Positions 25,772 through 38,720 of a stretch of 64,000 bases of DNA are shown one piece after another (the stretch's first letter is position 1; each line of letters begins with the position of its first letter). The DNA is taken from assembly GCF_016925635.1 (NCBI RefSeq), contig NZ_CP070490.1, positions 1,550,001 to 1,614,000 of the forward strand, given 5' to 3'. A program made the position numbers and the translations under genes. The notes under the pieces are model-generated. The model saw only the letters and a list, made by a program, of their open reading frames with translations. It did no database searches and was not told where the DNA came from. The DNA is from Lysinibacillus fusiformis. Its GTDB lineage: Bacteria; Bacillota; Bacilli; Bacillales_A; Planococcaceae.

Positions 25772-26848
25772 TTAAGAATCAATATCTTCCGATTCTTCGG
25801 TTGATGTATTTTTATCAGTTGTAGTGCTCTCATCTGTCACATCAGTTTCTTCAGTAGGAGGTGGCGTTTCCTCTGTAGAAGCTGGTGTTTTCTGTTGTTC
25901 TTCTTGCTCAACCTTTGTAATATCTGCATTCACTTTTATTTTCTTGTCAGATATTTTTGTCACACCATCTGGTAATTTTACATCAAATTCATAAGTTTTG
26001 GACTCAGTAATTTTTGACAGGTCCACTGTTATTGGAATAGCCGTTAAACTGTCAATAATTGATTTTCTACCATACACTTTAATCATTTTCGGTGTAAATG
26101 TTAATGAATTGATAATAATGTCTTCCGCCGCTTGCCCTGTTTCCTTGAGGACCACTGGGATCTCTCGACTGTACTCCCCTATATCTACTTGAACCTTCAC
26201 AGTTGCAGGGTCAATAGTCACATCTAACTTATTTAAATCTCGATCTAATACTTTTACCGCTGCTTCCTGCGAGAATGATTGCTTTAAGCCTTGCTCCCCT
26301 GTAACAGTTGCTTTTACATAGCTAATGCTTTCAATAGCACTTTTTGCACCCGTTACATAAACAGTTGGTGGATTGGCTGTCATATCTTTTAATATATAAC
26401 CTTCTTCGATTAGACGATTGTTCATTTCAGGGTCCACTCGGAACTCCTGCGTGACCTTTTCCTCAATATTTACATGGACGGTTGCAGGGTCTAATGTAAC
26501 CTTTAACTTGTTTGAAATATTTTCGTATTGCAGTTTGACATCATGCTCTCCTAGCAATAAATTGCTTAAATCGGCAAATATAGAAAAATCCTTAGCCCCT
26601 TTTGCTTTTAAAACCAATGCCATTGGACCTTCTATCGTTACATCTACGGTTTCAGGTAAACCTGTCACAATAAGATTCTCATTATCATAATAAACATCTA
26701 CTGGAACATCGCGAATGACATCCGTTTGTTCATTTGAGGTAGCTTTATTTAACGGTGATAACTCGGTACGAACTGAGAAAAAAAGCAAAAATGCCAAAAA
26801 TAGCGCGATGATTCTTAATACCCAAGGGCTATCCATCATTTTATCCAT
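25772..26848 (-). CDS. cdaR: CdaA regulatory protein CdaR (YbbR)
   Basis: The 358-residue protein has one N-terminal membrane helix (W-V-L-R-I-I-A-L-F-L-A-F) and then repeated YbbR domains outside the membrane, recognisable from recurring blocks such as L-P-E-T-V-D-V-T-I-E-G and P-A-T-V-H-V / P-A-T-V-K-V. It ends in a Thr/Glu-rich low-complexity tail. CdaR binds and regulates the diadenylate cyclase CdaA. The start overlaps the cdaA stop by eight bases, so the two are translationally coupled. Confidence 0.95.
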   Translation of the reverse strand: MDKMMDSPWVLRIIALFLAFLLFFSVRTELSPLNKATSNEQTDVIRDVPVDVYYDNENLIVTGLPETVDVTIEGPMALVLKAKGAKDFSIFADLSNLLLGEHDVKLQYENISNKLKVTLDPATVHVNIEEKVTQEFRVDPEMNNRLIEEGYILKDMTANPPTVYVTGAKSAIESISYVKATVTGEQGLKQSFSQEAAVKVLDRDLNKLDVTIDPATVKVQVDIGEYSREIPVVLKETGQAAEDIIINSLTFTPKMIKVYGRKSIIDSLTAIPITVDLSKITESKTYEFDVKLPDGVTKISDKKIKVNADITKVEQEEQQKTPASTEETPPPTEETDVTDESTTTDKNTSTEESEDIDS

Positions 26849-27677
26849 TCTTTTTCCCCCTCCAAGTCAACTTAGAGGATGCATTTGATTCTTGTGCTGA
26901 TCCGAACCACATTTTTCGTAATAATGTTTCGAACTCCTCTAGAGAAAGATTTCGATGGAGATTACCATTTAATGTTATGCTAATTGCCCCTGTTTCTTCT
27001 GATACAACAATGGTAATAGCATCTGTGACTTCACTTAAGCCAAGAGCAGCACGGTGGCGTGTCCCTAACTCTTTTGAAATAAATGGGCTTTCAGATAAAG
27101 GTAAATAACAAGCTGCTGCTGTCACTTTATCTTTTTGCATAATAACCGCCCCATCATGTAGCGGCGTATTTGGTATAAAAATATTTATCAGTAATTCTGA
27201 TGAAATTTCAGCATTTAGCCCTATACCCGTTTCAATATATTCATTAAGACCTGTTTCTTTTTCAATGGAAATTAACGCACCTATTCGACGTTTAGCCATA
27301 TAACTAACAGATTTCTTCATAGCCTCAATAAGCCTTGTTTGTTCTTCTTCTTCTTGACTAGATGAGCGTTGAAATAGCTTTCCTCGCCCAATTTGTTCTA
27401 AACCACGTCTGATTTCCGGTTGGAAAATGATAATAATCGCTAGGAAACCAAATTCAATAACTTGTTGAAGCATCCAGCCAAGTGTTTGTAACCCTAAAAG
27501 GTCTGTTGCAATTCGCGCAATAATAATGACGAATATTCCCTTAAGTAATTGGACAGCCTTCGTACCTTTAATGAGGGTTAAGACTTTATAAACAACGTAC
27601 CAAACGAGCAGTACATCAATGAAGTTAATAACAATATTCACAGGCGTTAAATCTGTGAAATGTTCGATAATTTGCAC
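26841..27677 (-). CDS. cdaA: Diadenylate cyclase CdaA
   Basis: The enzyme makes cyclic di-AMP from two ATP. It has three N-terminal membrane helices and a DAC domain with the catalytic L-H-D-G-A-V-I and R-H-R-A-A-L-G motifs. Both are intact. A GTG start at 27677 with GGGGG seven bases before gives 278 residues, close to B. subtilis CdaA (273). An upstream ATG at 27755 would add 26 poorly conserved residues. The cdaA-cdaR-glmM order links c-di-AMP, potassium and wall-precursor control. Confidence 0.96.
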   Translation of the reverse strand: MQIIEHFTDLTPVNIVINFIDVLLVWYVVYKVLTLIKGTKAVQLLKGIFVIIIARIATDLLGLQTLGWMLQQVIEFGFLAIIIIFQPEIRRGLEQIGRGKLFQRSSSQEEEEQTRLIEAMKKSVSYMAKRRIGALISIEKETGLNEYIETGIGLNAEISSELLINIFIPNTPLHDGAVIMQKDKVTAAACYLPLSESPFISKELGTRHRAALGLSEVTDAITIVVSEETGAISITLNGNLHRNLSLEEFETLLRKMWFGSAQESNASSKLTWRGKKNG

Positions 27678-27762
27678 GTGGCATCCCCCACTTTTCATTA
27701 CGAATCCATACACATTCAAGTATATCACATTCTTAACAAATGTAACTTTTTTCAAATAAAAA

Positions 27763-27782
27763 GTCTACTCAGAAGAGTAGAC
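27763..27782 (-). terminator. Terminator of sigW-rsiW
   Basis: GTCTACTC and GAGTAGAC form an 8-bp stem with a 4-nt loop and TTTTTATTT after it on the minus strand. It separates rsiW from cdaA. Confidence 0.8.
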
Positions 27783-27826
27783 CTTTCAGCCTCTCACGTG
27801 CACTATTTTTTAGGACGTATAGAGTG

Positions 27827-28453
27827 TTATTTAGTTTCTTCTTTTTCCTCAAATGTCATGGCTGTCTTTACAGAATTTTTAATCGTATACCATAACCATT
27901 CAAATACTTCGTCAATTTCTTCAATTCTCCCTGAAACTACCGCTGAAGATGCCATATATTGCCCGTTAATCACTGTGACGTTGCCATCAACTTCACCTTC
28001 AACAATCAAATCGCCATTTTTCACAACAATATCGCCTTTCACCACTTCTCCTTCAGGGACAATCACTGTTTGACCATCAACAACTAAATTAGGTTGCTTG
28101 GTTACTGAGAAATGCTGGTCATCCATGAAGCTACCCAATAATGTAGCACTCATGAATAAGCAAAATACTGCCGCTGCCACAAAGAACGGATGCCGGCGAA
28201 TCCATTTTTGTATACCTACTCGACTTTTTGGTTTTGGTAAACGAGCCATCACTGCTGCTTCAAAATCCGGAGGCGCTGTAATATGGGAAGCACTCTTCAC
28301 AAAGGCGATTGTTTCACTCAATTCTTGCATCAACTGTTTACAATCATTACATGTATGCAAGTGTTGTTTCAACTCTTGCTCATGCTCACGACAAATGTCA
28401 CCGTCTAAATAATCATGCATATAGTCTATCATATGCTCTGGACAAGTATTCAT
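27827..28453 (-). CDS. rsiW: Anti-sigma-W factor RsiW
   Basis: The 208-residue membrane protein sequesters SigW. The N-terminal zinc anti-sigma domain has H-E-Q-E-L-K-Q-H-L-H-T-C-N-D-C (His-X3-Cys-X2-Cys). A single membrane helix follows (F-F-V-A-A-A-V-F-C-L-F-M-S-A-T). The outer part has polymer-forming, bactofilin-like beta strands (V-V-K-G-D-I-V-V-K-N-G-D-L-I-V-E), which is longer and different from many RsiW proteins. Stress leads to stepwise proteolysis (PrsW, then RasP). It follows sigW by 13 bases. Confidence 0.92.
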   Translation of the reverse strand: MNTCPEHMIDYMHDYLDGDICREHEQELKQHLHTCNDCKQLMQELSETIAFVKSASHITAPPDFEAAVMARLPKPKSRVGIQKWIRRHPFFVAAAVFCLFMSATLLGSFMDDQHFSVTKQPNLVVDGQTVIVPEGEVVKGDIVVKNGDLIVEGEVDGNVTVINGQYMASSAVVSGRIEEIDEVFEWLWYTIKNSVKTAMTFEEKEETK

Positions 28454-28466
28454 GACGCTCCCCCTC

Positions 28467-29030
28467 CTACAGATTGTTTAATTGCTTACGTAATGCCTCA
28501 CGTCCGCGGTGAATCCTCGTTTTCACCGTTCCAAGCGGCATATCTAAAATCTCGCTAATCTCTTGTAACGATAACTCTTCTATATATTTCAATACTATAA
28601 CCGAACGGTATTTATCCGGCAATCGTCCAATTTCATATTGAATGCGATCTTGCAGCTCCATTTGTTCTAACTGCTCCTCTGGTAGCTGGTCGTCTGCTGC
28701 GATTTGCGAATACATATCAAGACCTTCTGTACCAGCTACTTCTGCATCTAAATAATAATCCGGTTTCTTTTTTCGAATACGGTCAATGCAGAGGTTTGTC
28801 GCTATGCGATAAAGCCACGTCGAAAACTTTCTTTTCTGATCAAATGTATGCAAGTTCATATAAGCACGTACAAAAGCTTCTTGAGCAATGTCTTCAGACT
28901 CTTGTTTGTTGCCTAACATTCGATAGCATACTTGGTACAGTTTGTGCTGATAGAGACTCACAATATCGGCAAATGCGTTTTGATCGCCTTTAAGCACTTG
29001 TTTTATTCTCTTATTTACTAACGCATCCAT
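28467..29030 (-). CDS. sigW: ECF sigma factor SigW
   Basis: The 187-residue protein has sigma region 2 (D-I-A-Q-E-A-F-V-R-A-Y, F-S-T-W-L-Y-R-I-A-T-N) and region 4 (L-P-D-K-Y-R-S-V-I-V-L-K-Y, L-G-T-V-K-T-R-I-H-R-G). No region 1 or 3 is present, as in the extracytoplasmic-function class. It controls envelope-stress and antimicrobial-resistance genes. The pairing with rsiW and the location next to cdaA match B. subtilis. Confidence 0.96.
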   Translation of the reverse strand: MDALVNKRIKQVLKGDQNAFADIVSLYQHKLYQVCYRMLGNKQESEDIAQEAFVRAYMNLHTFDQKRKFSTWLYRIATNLCIDRIRKKKPDYYLDAEVAGTEGLDMYSQIAADDQLPEEQLEQMELQDRIQYEIGRLPDKYRSVIVLKYIEELSLQEISEILDMPLGTVKTRIHRGREALRKQLNNL

Positions 29031-29068
29031 TGTGTTAACTTCTCCACCTTTACAACTGTCTTATACTA

Positions 29069-29094
29069 TACGACGCACCGATAAGAAAAGTTTC
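29069..29094 (-). promoter_or_regulatory. Candidate SigW autoregulatory promoter
   Basis: On the minus strand GAAAC is followed after 17 bp by CGTA, close to the SigW consensus TGAAAC-N16-CGTA, about 40 bp before the sigW start. The spacer is one base longer than ideal and the first T is replaced by C. Confidence 0.6.
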
Positions 29095-29163
29095 GTTTTA
29101 TTTCAATTATAGCAAAAGATTTTTATGCAATGTGGCAACAGGCAATTTTTTGTCAAATTTTCT

Positions 29164-30069
29164 TTAAACTAGTGTTTCCCCAAATAAAGATCCCATTAAT
29201 GCAACAGCTACATTTGCTGTCGTATTCTTTTCATCTAAAATAGGATTTACTTCTACAAACTCTGCTGAAGTTACCATCCCTGATTCTTGTAACATTTCCA
29301 TTGCTAAATGGCTTTCTCGGTACGTAATCCCTCCTGGAACTGGTGTACCAACTCCTGGCGTATAAAGTGGATCTAGTCCGTCTAGATCCAGTGATAAGTG
29401 TAAGCCATCAACATTTCGTTCCTTTAAATAAGTAAGTGCATCTTCCATCACACGTGTCATGCCAAGTCGGTCAATCTCATGCATTGTATATACTTTAATT
29501 CCTTGTTGACGAATCAATTCACGCTCTCCAGGGTCTACTGAACGAGCTCCAATAATAATAACGTTTTCTGGCTTAATTTTTGGCGCAAAGTTGCGAATTT
29601 GGACTAAACGCTCATGTCCTAGCCCAATACTAACTGCTAACGGCATTCCATGTATATTGCCTGAAGGTGTTGTTTCAGGTGTATTTAAATCTGCATGAGC
29701 GTCATACCAGATAACACCAAGATTTTTGTAATGCTCACCTAATCCAGCTAATGTTCCAATAGCAATACTATGATCTCCCCCAAATACGAGTGGGAACTTT
29801 TTCTGTTCTACTACTTCATGCACACTATTTGCTAAAGCAGTGCTAACGTCTACAACTTCCTCTAAATTAAGTAACTTTTCATCAACTGCTGCGTCTGCAA
29901 GCTTTTGACTAACACGAATATCCCCTTGATCTTGTACCTCGTGTCCGATAGCTTCTAAACGTTCAACAACACCTGCATAGCGAATAGCACTTGGTCCCAT
30001 ATCTACGCCACGGCGTGTTTGTCCATAATCTGTTGGTACTCCAATAATAGAAATATTAAGTTTATTCAT
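29164..30069 (-). CDS. rocF: Arginase
   Basis: The 301-residue enzyme hydrolyses arginine to ornithine and urea. All Mn(II) ligand motifs are visible: G-G-D-H-S-I, D-A-H-A-D-L-N, and S-L-D-L-D-G-L-D-P. The E-V-N-P motif near the end is also present. The start at 30069 ([12 protein letters not shown]) has AGGGGG nine bases upstream; an upstream frame start lacks this. It stands alone here, away from rocD or rocE, between sigW and the tRNA cluster. Confidence 0.96.
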   Translation of the reverse strand: MNKLNISIIGVPTDYGQTRRGVDMGPSAIRYAGVVERLEAIGHEVQDQGDIRVSQKLADAAVDEKLLNLEEVVDVSTALANSVHEVVEQKKFPLVFGGDHSIAIGTLAGLGEHYKNLGVIWYDAHADLNTPETTPSGNIHGMPLAVSIGLGHERLVQIRNFAPKIKPENVIIIGARSVDPGERELIRQQGIKVYTMHEIDRLGMTRVMEDALTYLKERNVDGLHLSLDLDGLDPLYTPGVGTPVPGGITYRESHLAMEMLQESGMVTSAEFVEVNPILDEKNTTANVAVALMGSLFGETLV

Positions 30070-30175
30070 GTTTTTATACCCCCTAAAAGTTATAAGACTA
30101 TTGTAAAGCCTACATACCACTTGGCTCAACTCGACAGAAAATTGCATATTTATTCAATTGTAAATAGCATAAAAA

Positions 30176-30203
30176 AATCTCCTACTGTTTTCAGTAAGAG
30201 ATT
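30176..30203 (-). terminator. Terminator of the tRNA cluster
   Basis: AATCTC-C-TACTG and CAGTA-A-GAGATT form a 12-bp stem with one mismatch and a 4-nt loop. Seven T follow on the minus strand. It ends the six-tRNA transcript. Confidence 0.8.
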
Positions 30204-30254
30204 AGTTATCTGTAGTTAATATAACACTTTTGAATAATTTTTATTCTAAAAAAG

Positions 30255-30327
30255 TGAGCCATGAAGGACTCGAACCTTCGACCCTCTGATTAAAAGTCAG
30301 ATGCTCTACCAACTGAGCTAATGGCTC
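30255..30327 (-). tRNA. tRNA-Lys (anticodon UUU)
   Basis: The cloverleaf folds on the minus strand with acceptor GAGCCAT/ATGGCTC, anticodon TTT in CTGACTTTTAATCAG, and T loop GGTTCGAGTCC. CCA is not encoded. Confidence 0.97.
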
Positions 30328-30340
30328 ATAAAAGAAAAAA

Positions 30341-30415
30341 TGGCTGGGGTACTAGGATTCGAACCTAGGCATGACGGAATCAAAATCCGTTGCCTTACCG
30401 CTTGGCTATACCCCA
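30341..30415 (-). tRNA. tRNA-Gln (anticodon UUG)
   Basis: Acceptor TGGGGTA/TACCCCA, anticodon TTG in ACGGATTTTGATTCCGT, T loop GGTTCGAATCC. CCA is encoded. Confidence 0.97.
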
Positions 30416-30429
30416 ATCATTTATAAAAC

Positions 30430-30513
30430 TGGTGGAGGGGGACGGATTCGAACCGCCGAACCCTAAGGAGCGGATTTACAGTCCGCCGCGTTTAGCCACT
30501 TCGCTACCCCTCC
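30430..30513 (-). tRNA. tRNA-Tyr (anticodon GUA)
   Basis: A class II tRNA with a long variable arm (CTCCTTAGGGTTCGG region). Acceptor GGAGGGG/CCCCTCC, anticodon GTA in GGACTGTAAATCC. CCA is encoded. Confidence 0.97.
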
Positions 30514-30531
30514 GAAATAACACAATAAAAA

Positions 30532-30607
30532 TGGTGGAGGATGACGGGCTCGAACCGCCGACCCTCTGCTTGTAAGGCAGATGCTCTCCCAGCTGAGCTA
30601 ATCCTCC
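30532..30607 (-). tRNA. tRNA-Val (anticodon UAC)
   Basis: Acceptor GGAGGAT/ATCCTCC, anticodon TAC in CTGCCTTACAAGCAG, T loop GGTTCGAGCCC. CCA is encoded. Confidence 0.97.
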
Positions 30608-30662
30608 ATAGAAACAGGTGTTATATCACAGTTTATTTTCTTTATAAAGCCTATGCTTTAAA

Positions 30663-30737
30663 TGGTGACCCCTACGGGATTCGAACCCGTGTTACCGCCG
30701 TGAAAGGGCGGTGTCTTAACCACTTGACCAAGGGGCC
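30663..30737 (-). tRNA. tRNA-Glu (anticodon UUC)
   Basis: Acceptor GGCCCCT/AGGGGTC, anticodon TTC in CCGCCCTTTCACGGCGG, T loop GGTTCGAATCC. CCA is encoded. Confidence 0.97.
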
Positions 30738-30850
30738 ATTATTATGTCTTAAACAAGACAAGAATTATAATAACATTTTTAATTCATAATTGCAATACTT
30801 TTTTCATAAATTATTTTATGTATTATAGTACCTAAAATAGGACAAAAAAA

Positions 30851-30927
30851 TGGCTCCGAAGGCAGGACTCGAACCTGCGACAACCTGATTAACAGTCAGG
30901 TGCTACTACCAACTGAGCTACTTCGGA
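30851..30927 (-). tRNA. tRNA-Asn (anticodon GUU)
   Basis: Acceptor TCCGAAG/CTTCGGA, anticodon GTT in CTGACTGTTAATCAG. CCA is encoded. It is the first tRNA of the cluster, about 40 bases behind the promoter. Confidence 0.97.
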
Positions 30928-30975
30928 ACAATGCTATTCACTTTGGTTTTAGACAACCTCTTAAGTACATTTATT

Positions 30976-31003
30976 ATTATAGCAAGCATTATAAATAATG
31001 CAA
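30976..31003 (-). promoter_or_regulatory. Promoter of the tRNA cluster
   Basis: TTGCAT and TATAAT on the minus strand are separated by 16 bp. The predicted start lies about 40 bases before tRNA-Asn. Confidence 0.65.
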
Positions 31004-31198
31004 GTCATTTTGTTATAATTTTTATATTTTTTTGTCGAAGTTTGCCTATATATCCATCTGAGAGCATAAATAGTTCTCTATTAAATCTAATATTTCTCTT
31101 TAACGTATTAAATATTGTTGCTGTATATTATTGTAATTGTTAAAATAAAAATAGTTTTAAGAATTTTCTATCAAATTTCCCAGGGGAGGAATGTTCAG

Positions 31199-32785
31199 AT
31201 GGTATCAAACGATTTAATTGCACCTGAATTTTATAACATCACAGAGGAATTAGAAAAATTTTCGCAAGATAGTGATCGCCAAGCAATACGCTGGTTAAAT
31301 ACACAACAAGAAAGACGTACAGTGTCTTATGTGGAGCTCATTCAAAAAATGAATCAATACGCAAATGCTTTTACGGAGAAGGGGCTTCAAAAAGGCGATC
31401 GTGTATTAGTTATTATTCCTCGACTACCGGAAGCCTATTTCGTTTTTCTAGGCTGTTTAAAGGCTGGCATTGTACCTATCTCATGTTCAGAGATGCTACG
31501 TGCAAGCGATTTAGAATATCGGATGGAGCATTCTTCTGCTAGTGCAGTGATTGCCTATGAGGCATTTACTAGCGAAGTTGACCAAATTACTTCTTCTGTA
31601 GATACATTAAAAAATAAACTAGTCATCGGTGCTCCAAAAGGAGATTGGACTTCTCTAGATGACTTGGCAAGCACGCAGCCAGCTACATTTACAGCTGTAG
31701 CTACTAAACGAGATGATATGGCATTCCTTTCCTATACCTCTGGTACAACTGGTAAACCTAAAGGTGTTGTTCATTCACATGGTTGGGGGTATGCACATAT
31801 TAGAACAGCGGCTTCAAAATGGCTTTGTGTACGTGAAGGCGATCTAGTGTGGGCAACAGCTGCTCCTGGTTGGCAAAAATGGATTTGGAGTCCTTTTTTA
31901 TCAACAATCATGCTCGGTGCTACAGCATTCGTCTACCATGGGGGATTCGATGCAAAAACCTATCTTCAATTAATGCAAGATGAAAAAGTAAATGTCCTTT
32001 GTTGCACACCGACTGAATACAGAATTATGGCGAAAATCGATAATTTACAAGTCTATAATCTATCATCTCTCCGTAGTGCCGTTTCTGCTGGTGAACCTTT
32101 AAATCGCCCAGTGATCGAAACGTTTATGAATCATTTTGGACTCAAAGTACGTGATGGCTATGGACAGACAGAAAACACATTATTAATCGGTACACTCGAA
32201 AACACAGAATTACGTCCTGGATCCATGGGTGTTCCAACTCCAGGTAATATTGTACGTATTATCGACAATGAAGGTAACGAAGCACCAGTTGGCGAGGTTG
32301 GAGATATTGCAGTTCACAAATCCTCACCAGCTTTATTTAAAGAGTATTATAAAGAACCAGAACGCACACAAGCTGCATTCCGTGGTGATTGGTATATTAC
32401 AGGTGATCAAGCAAAATGTGATGAAGACGGTTACTTCTGGTTTGAAGGTCGTGGAGATGACATTATTATTTCATCCGGTTATACGATCGGACCATTTGAA
32501 GTAGAAGATGCGTTAAACAAACATGAAGCTGTACAAGAGTGTGCAGTAGTAGCTGCTCCAGATGAAATTAGAGGGCATATTGTGAAGGCATTTGTTATCT
32601 TACGAGAGGGCTTCAAAGAGCGTGATGAAGAAGATTTAACAAAGGAGCTACAGGAGCATGTTAAAGCGTTAACTGCACCTTATAAATACCCTCGTAGTAT
32701 CGTCTTTATTGAGGAGTTACCAAAAACGACATCAGGGAAAATTCGCCGTATCGAACTACGAGCTACGCCAGTTCAAACAAGTTAA
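31199..32785 (+). CDS. AMP-forming acyl-CoA synthetase (medium-chain/acetate type)
   Basis: The 528-residue enzyme activates a carboxylic acid with ATP to an acyl-AMP and then an acyl-CoA. It has the P-loop-like S-Y-T-S-G-T-T-G-K-P-K-G, D-G-Y-G-Q-T-E-N, Y-I-T-G-D and the C-terminal catalytic Lys in P-K-T-T-S-G-K-I-R-R. The sequence fits the acetyl/medium-chain acyl-CoA synthetase branch (AcsM/YtcI/MbcS), and the substrate cannot be set from sequence. The ATG at 31199 has GGGGAGG upstream. It is a single-gene unit between the tRNA cluster and the rRNA operon, with its own terminator. Confidence 0.9.
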   Translation: MVSNDLIAPEFYNITEELEKFSQDSDRQAIRWLNTQQERRTVSYVELIQKMNQYANAFTEKGLQKGDRVLVIIPRLPEAYFVFLGCLKAGIVPISCSEMLRASDLEYRMEHSSASAVIAYEAFTSEVDQITSSVDTLKNKLVIGAPKGDWTSLDDLASTQPATFTAVATKRDDMAFLSYTSGTTGKPKGVVHSHGWGYAHIRTAASKWLCVREGDLVWATAAPGWQKWIWSPFLSTIMLGATAFVYHGGFDAKTYLQLMQDEKVNVLCCTPTEYRIMAKIDNLQVYNLSSLRSAVSAGEPLNRPVIETFMNHFGLKVRDGYGQTENTLLIGTLENTELRPGSMGVPTPGNIVRIIDNEGNEAPVGEVGDIAVHKSSPALFKEYYKEPERTQAAFRGDWYITGDQAKCDEDGYFWFEGRGDDIIISSGYTIGPFEVEDALNKHEAVQECAVVAAPDEIRGHIVKAFVILREGFKERDEEDLTKELQEHVKALTAPYKYPRSIVFIEELPKTTSGKIRRIELRATPVQTS

Positions 32786-32796
32786 ATATCAAAAAT

Positions 32797-32830
32797 AAGA
32801 AGGCACTCCATTGAGGATGCCTTCTTGTTT
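32797..32830 (+). terminator. Terminator of the acyl-CoA synthetase gene
   Basis: AAGAAGGCA and TGCCTTCTT form a 9-bp stem followed by GTTTTAT. Confidence 0.8.
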
Positions 32831-32871
32831 TATGCGTTTATAAATATTTCTTACCAGAAATCAGCTTAAAT

Positions 32872-32907
32872 AAAAAAAAAGCCACTACTGAGTGTATCAG
32901 TAGCGAC
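32872..32907 (-). terminator. Terminator of the rRNA operon
   Basis: On the minus strand GTCGCTACTGA and TCAGTAGTGGC form an 11-bp stem with wobble pairs, followed by nine T. It lies just after 5S rRNA. Confidence 0.9.
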
Positions 32908-32913
32908 TTTTTG

Positions 32914-33030
32914 CGCCTAGCGACGTCCTACTCTCACAGGGGGAAGCCCCCAACTACCATCGGCGCTAAAGAGCTTAACTTCCGTGTTCGGTATGGGAAC
33001 GGGTGTGACCTCTTTGCCATCATCACTAGA
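32914..33030 (-). rRNA. rrf: 5S ribosomal RNA
   Basis: The minus strand carries the conserved 5S core (GAGGTCACACCCGTTCCCAT, CGAACACGGAAGTTAAGCTC, GAGAGTAGGACG). The 5' CTAGTGATG and 3' CGTCGCTAG close helix I. The ends are placed from helix I and may be off by a few bases. Confidence 0.95.
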
Positions 33031-33055
33031 CATGTATTAAATTGAAAGAATTATT

Positions 33056-33084
33056 CTTTCAAAACTGGATAAACGTGCATTGAA
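33056..33084 (-). other. 3' half of the 23S rRNA processing stalk
   Basis: This segment pairs with 36077-36105 on the other side of 23S through CTTTcAAAACTGGATAAA and a shared CATTGAA. It is the expected RNase-III-type stalk that brings the ends of precursor 23S together. Confidence 0.7.
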
Positions 33085-33099
33085 TGGTTCAAACGTTTT

Positions 33100-36025
<2,926 letters not shown>

Positions 36026-36076
36026 AAGTTATTAAGCCTATAAAAAACTTAAAAAAATAAATGTGTTTGTTACAAT

Positions 36077-36105
36077 TTCAATGTCGTTTTATCCAGTTTT
36101 CAAAG
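36077..36105 (-). other. 5' half of the 23S rRNA processing stalk
   Basis: Complementary to 33056-33084 (CTTTGAAAACTGGATAAAAC... on the minus strand). It lies in the 16S-23S spacer, which contains no tRNA gene. Confidence 0.7.
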
Positions 36106-36140
36106 AACAAGTTTTGAAGTGTTTCATTCGAAAGAATGAA

Positions 36141-36168
36141 CCTTCAAAACTGAACGCAAAACGTAATC
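36141..36168 (-). other. 3' half of the 16S rRNA processing stalk
   Basis: GATTACGTTTTGC...TTCAGTTTT on the minus strand pairs with the leader segment at 37858-37887, closing a stalk around precursor 16S. Confidence 0.75.
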
Positions 36169-36200
36169 TTACAAACCCAAGGTTTGTATTCCGAAATAAT

Positions 36201-37757
<1,557 letters not shown>

Positions 37758-37857
37758 AAGAAATTTGATTAGCTCAAATTGTTTTGCTGGCATCAATTTT
37801 GATGTCCAAAATTTTTGTTTCGTTCACTCGCCGAAGCTAGCTACTTAAAACTTTATT

Positions 37858-37887
37858 GATTACGTTTTGCTTGTTCAGTTTTCAAGG
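37858..37887 (-). other. 5' half of the 16S rRNA processing stalk
   Basis: CCTTGAAAACTGAACAAGC... on the minus strand, complementary to 36141-36168. It lies about 100 bases before mature 16S. Confidence 0.75.
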
Positions 37888-37929
37888 TTCATGTTCTTTA
37901 TTTCGTTGTCATCTCTTGGCGACTTATAC

Positions 37930-37959
37930 ATAATAACATCGATTATTCATGAAAGTCAA
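37930..37959 (-). promoter_or_regulatory. rRNA operon promoter
   Basis: TTGACT and TATTAT on the minus strand are separated by 18 bp, upstream of the 16S leader. Only one clear promoter was found. Confidence 0.7.
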
Positions 37960-38027
37960 CACTAAATCATAAGTTTTTTTAAAGAGATTCATTTTTTATT
38001 TTAAATTTTAGAAACGAGGTTATCATT

Positions 38028-38684
38028 ATGGTCCGTAAAACGTTGATTTCACTGCTTTTAATCGTAACGCTCTTTGCTTTTCTCAAGCCTATAAATTCAA
38101 CGATGATTTCTGTATTTAATATTGCGAATGCACCAGTAGTGGTCACAAAAGGACATTATGGCACATCTCTTATTGTAGAGATTTCTTTCTCTGATGACTC
38201 TCTATTAGAATGGCTTCAAACGGTGAAAGAGCCTTATCCGCTTCTACTTTTGGACGCTGACTGGATTAAACGTTCACCCGATCATTTAAAAATTATACAA
38301 CAACGAAAATTGCCAACAGGGCTACTTGGTCCAGATGATTCAATAGAAAAACCCGTTGATATTACACTCATTCAAAAAGATATTGATACTTACGAAAAAT
38401 ATTTAAAAGAAAAGCCTTTATGGTTTGCTACCCGAAACCATCAATATTCACAGGATTTACAGAAATCTTTATTTCAACAACAAATGAATTTGCTGTCTCC
38501 TTCTCTTATTTGGCAAGGTGAGAAAACTCCTAAATTACAAAAAGGTGATTTTGTCTTTTTCCCACTCCATCAAAACAATCAAATATCCTTTAAAGAGCTT
38601 AACACGCTAATACAACAACATAAGTTTATGTCAGTTGAAGAAAATATATTTGGTTATAAAGTTCAAACTAAAAAAGCCCCATAA
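38028..38684 (+). CDS. Unassigned secreted or membrane-anchored protein
   Basis: I do not recognise this 218-residue protein. It has an N-terminal signal or anchor helix (L-I-S-L-L-L-I-V-T-L-F-A-F-L) and then a mixed alpha/beta domain with a buried-looking strand Y-P-L-L-L-L-D-A-D-W. The tail has few charged clusters and no Cys. B. subtilis has pdaB (polysaccharide deacetylase) beside kbaA, but deacetylase motifs are not visible here. It starts at ATG 38028 with GAGG eight bases upstream. It lies between the rRNA operon promoter and kbaA, convergent with kbaA across a shared terminator. Confidence 0.6.
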   Translation: MVRKTLISLLLIVTLFAFLKPINSTMISVFNIANAPVVVTKGHYGTSLIVEISFSDDSLLEWLQTVKEPYPLLLLDADWIKRSPDHLKIIQQRKLPTGLLGPDDSIEKPVDITLIQKDIDTYEKYLKEKPLWFATRNHQYSQDLQKSLFQQQMNLLSPSLIWQGEKTPKLQKGDFVFFPLHQNNQISFKELNTLIQQHKFMSVEENIFGYKVQTKKAP

Positions 38685-38717
38685 AAAAATTGCCTCCACC
38701 AAAGTGGGGCAATTTTT
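38684..38717. terminator. Bidirectional terminator
   Basis: ATTGCCTCCAC and GTGGGGCAAT pair with a one-base bulge, flanked by A7 and T7. It serves both the unassigned gene and kbaA. Confidence 0.8.
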
Positions 38718-38720
38718 TTC

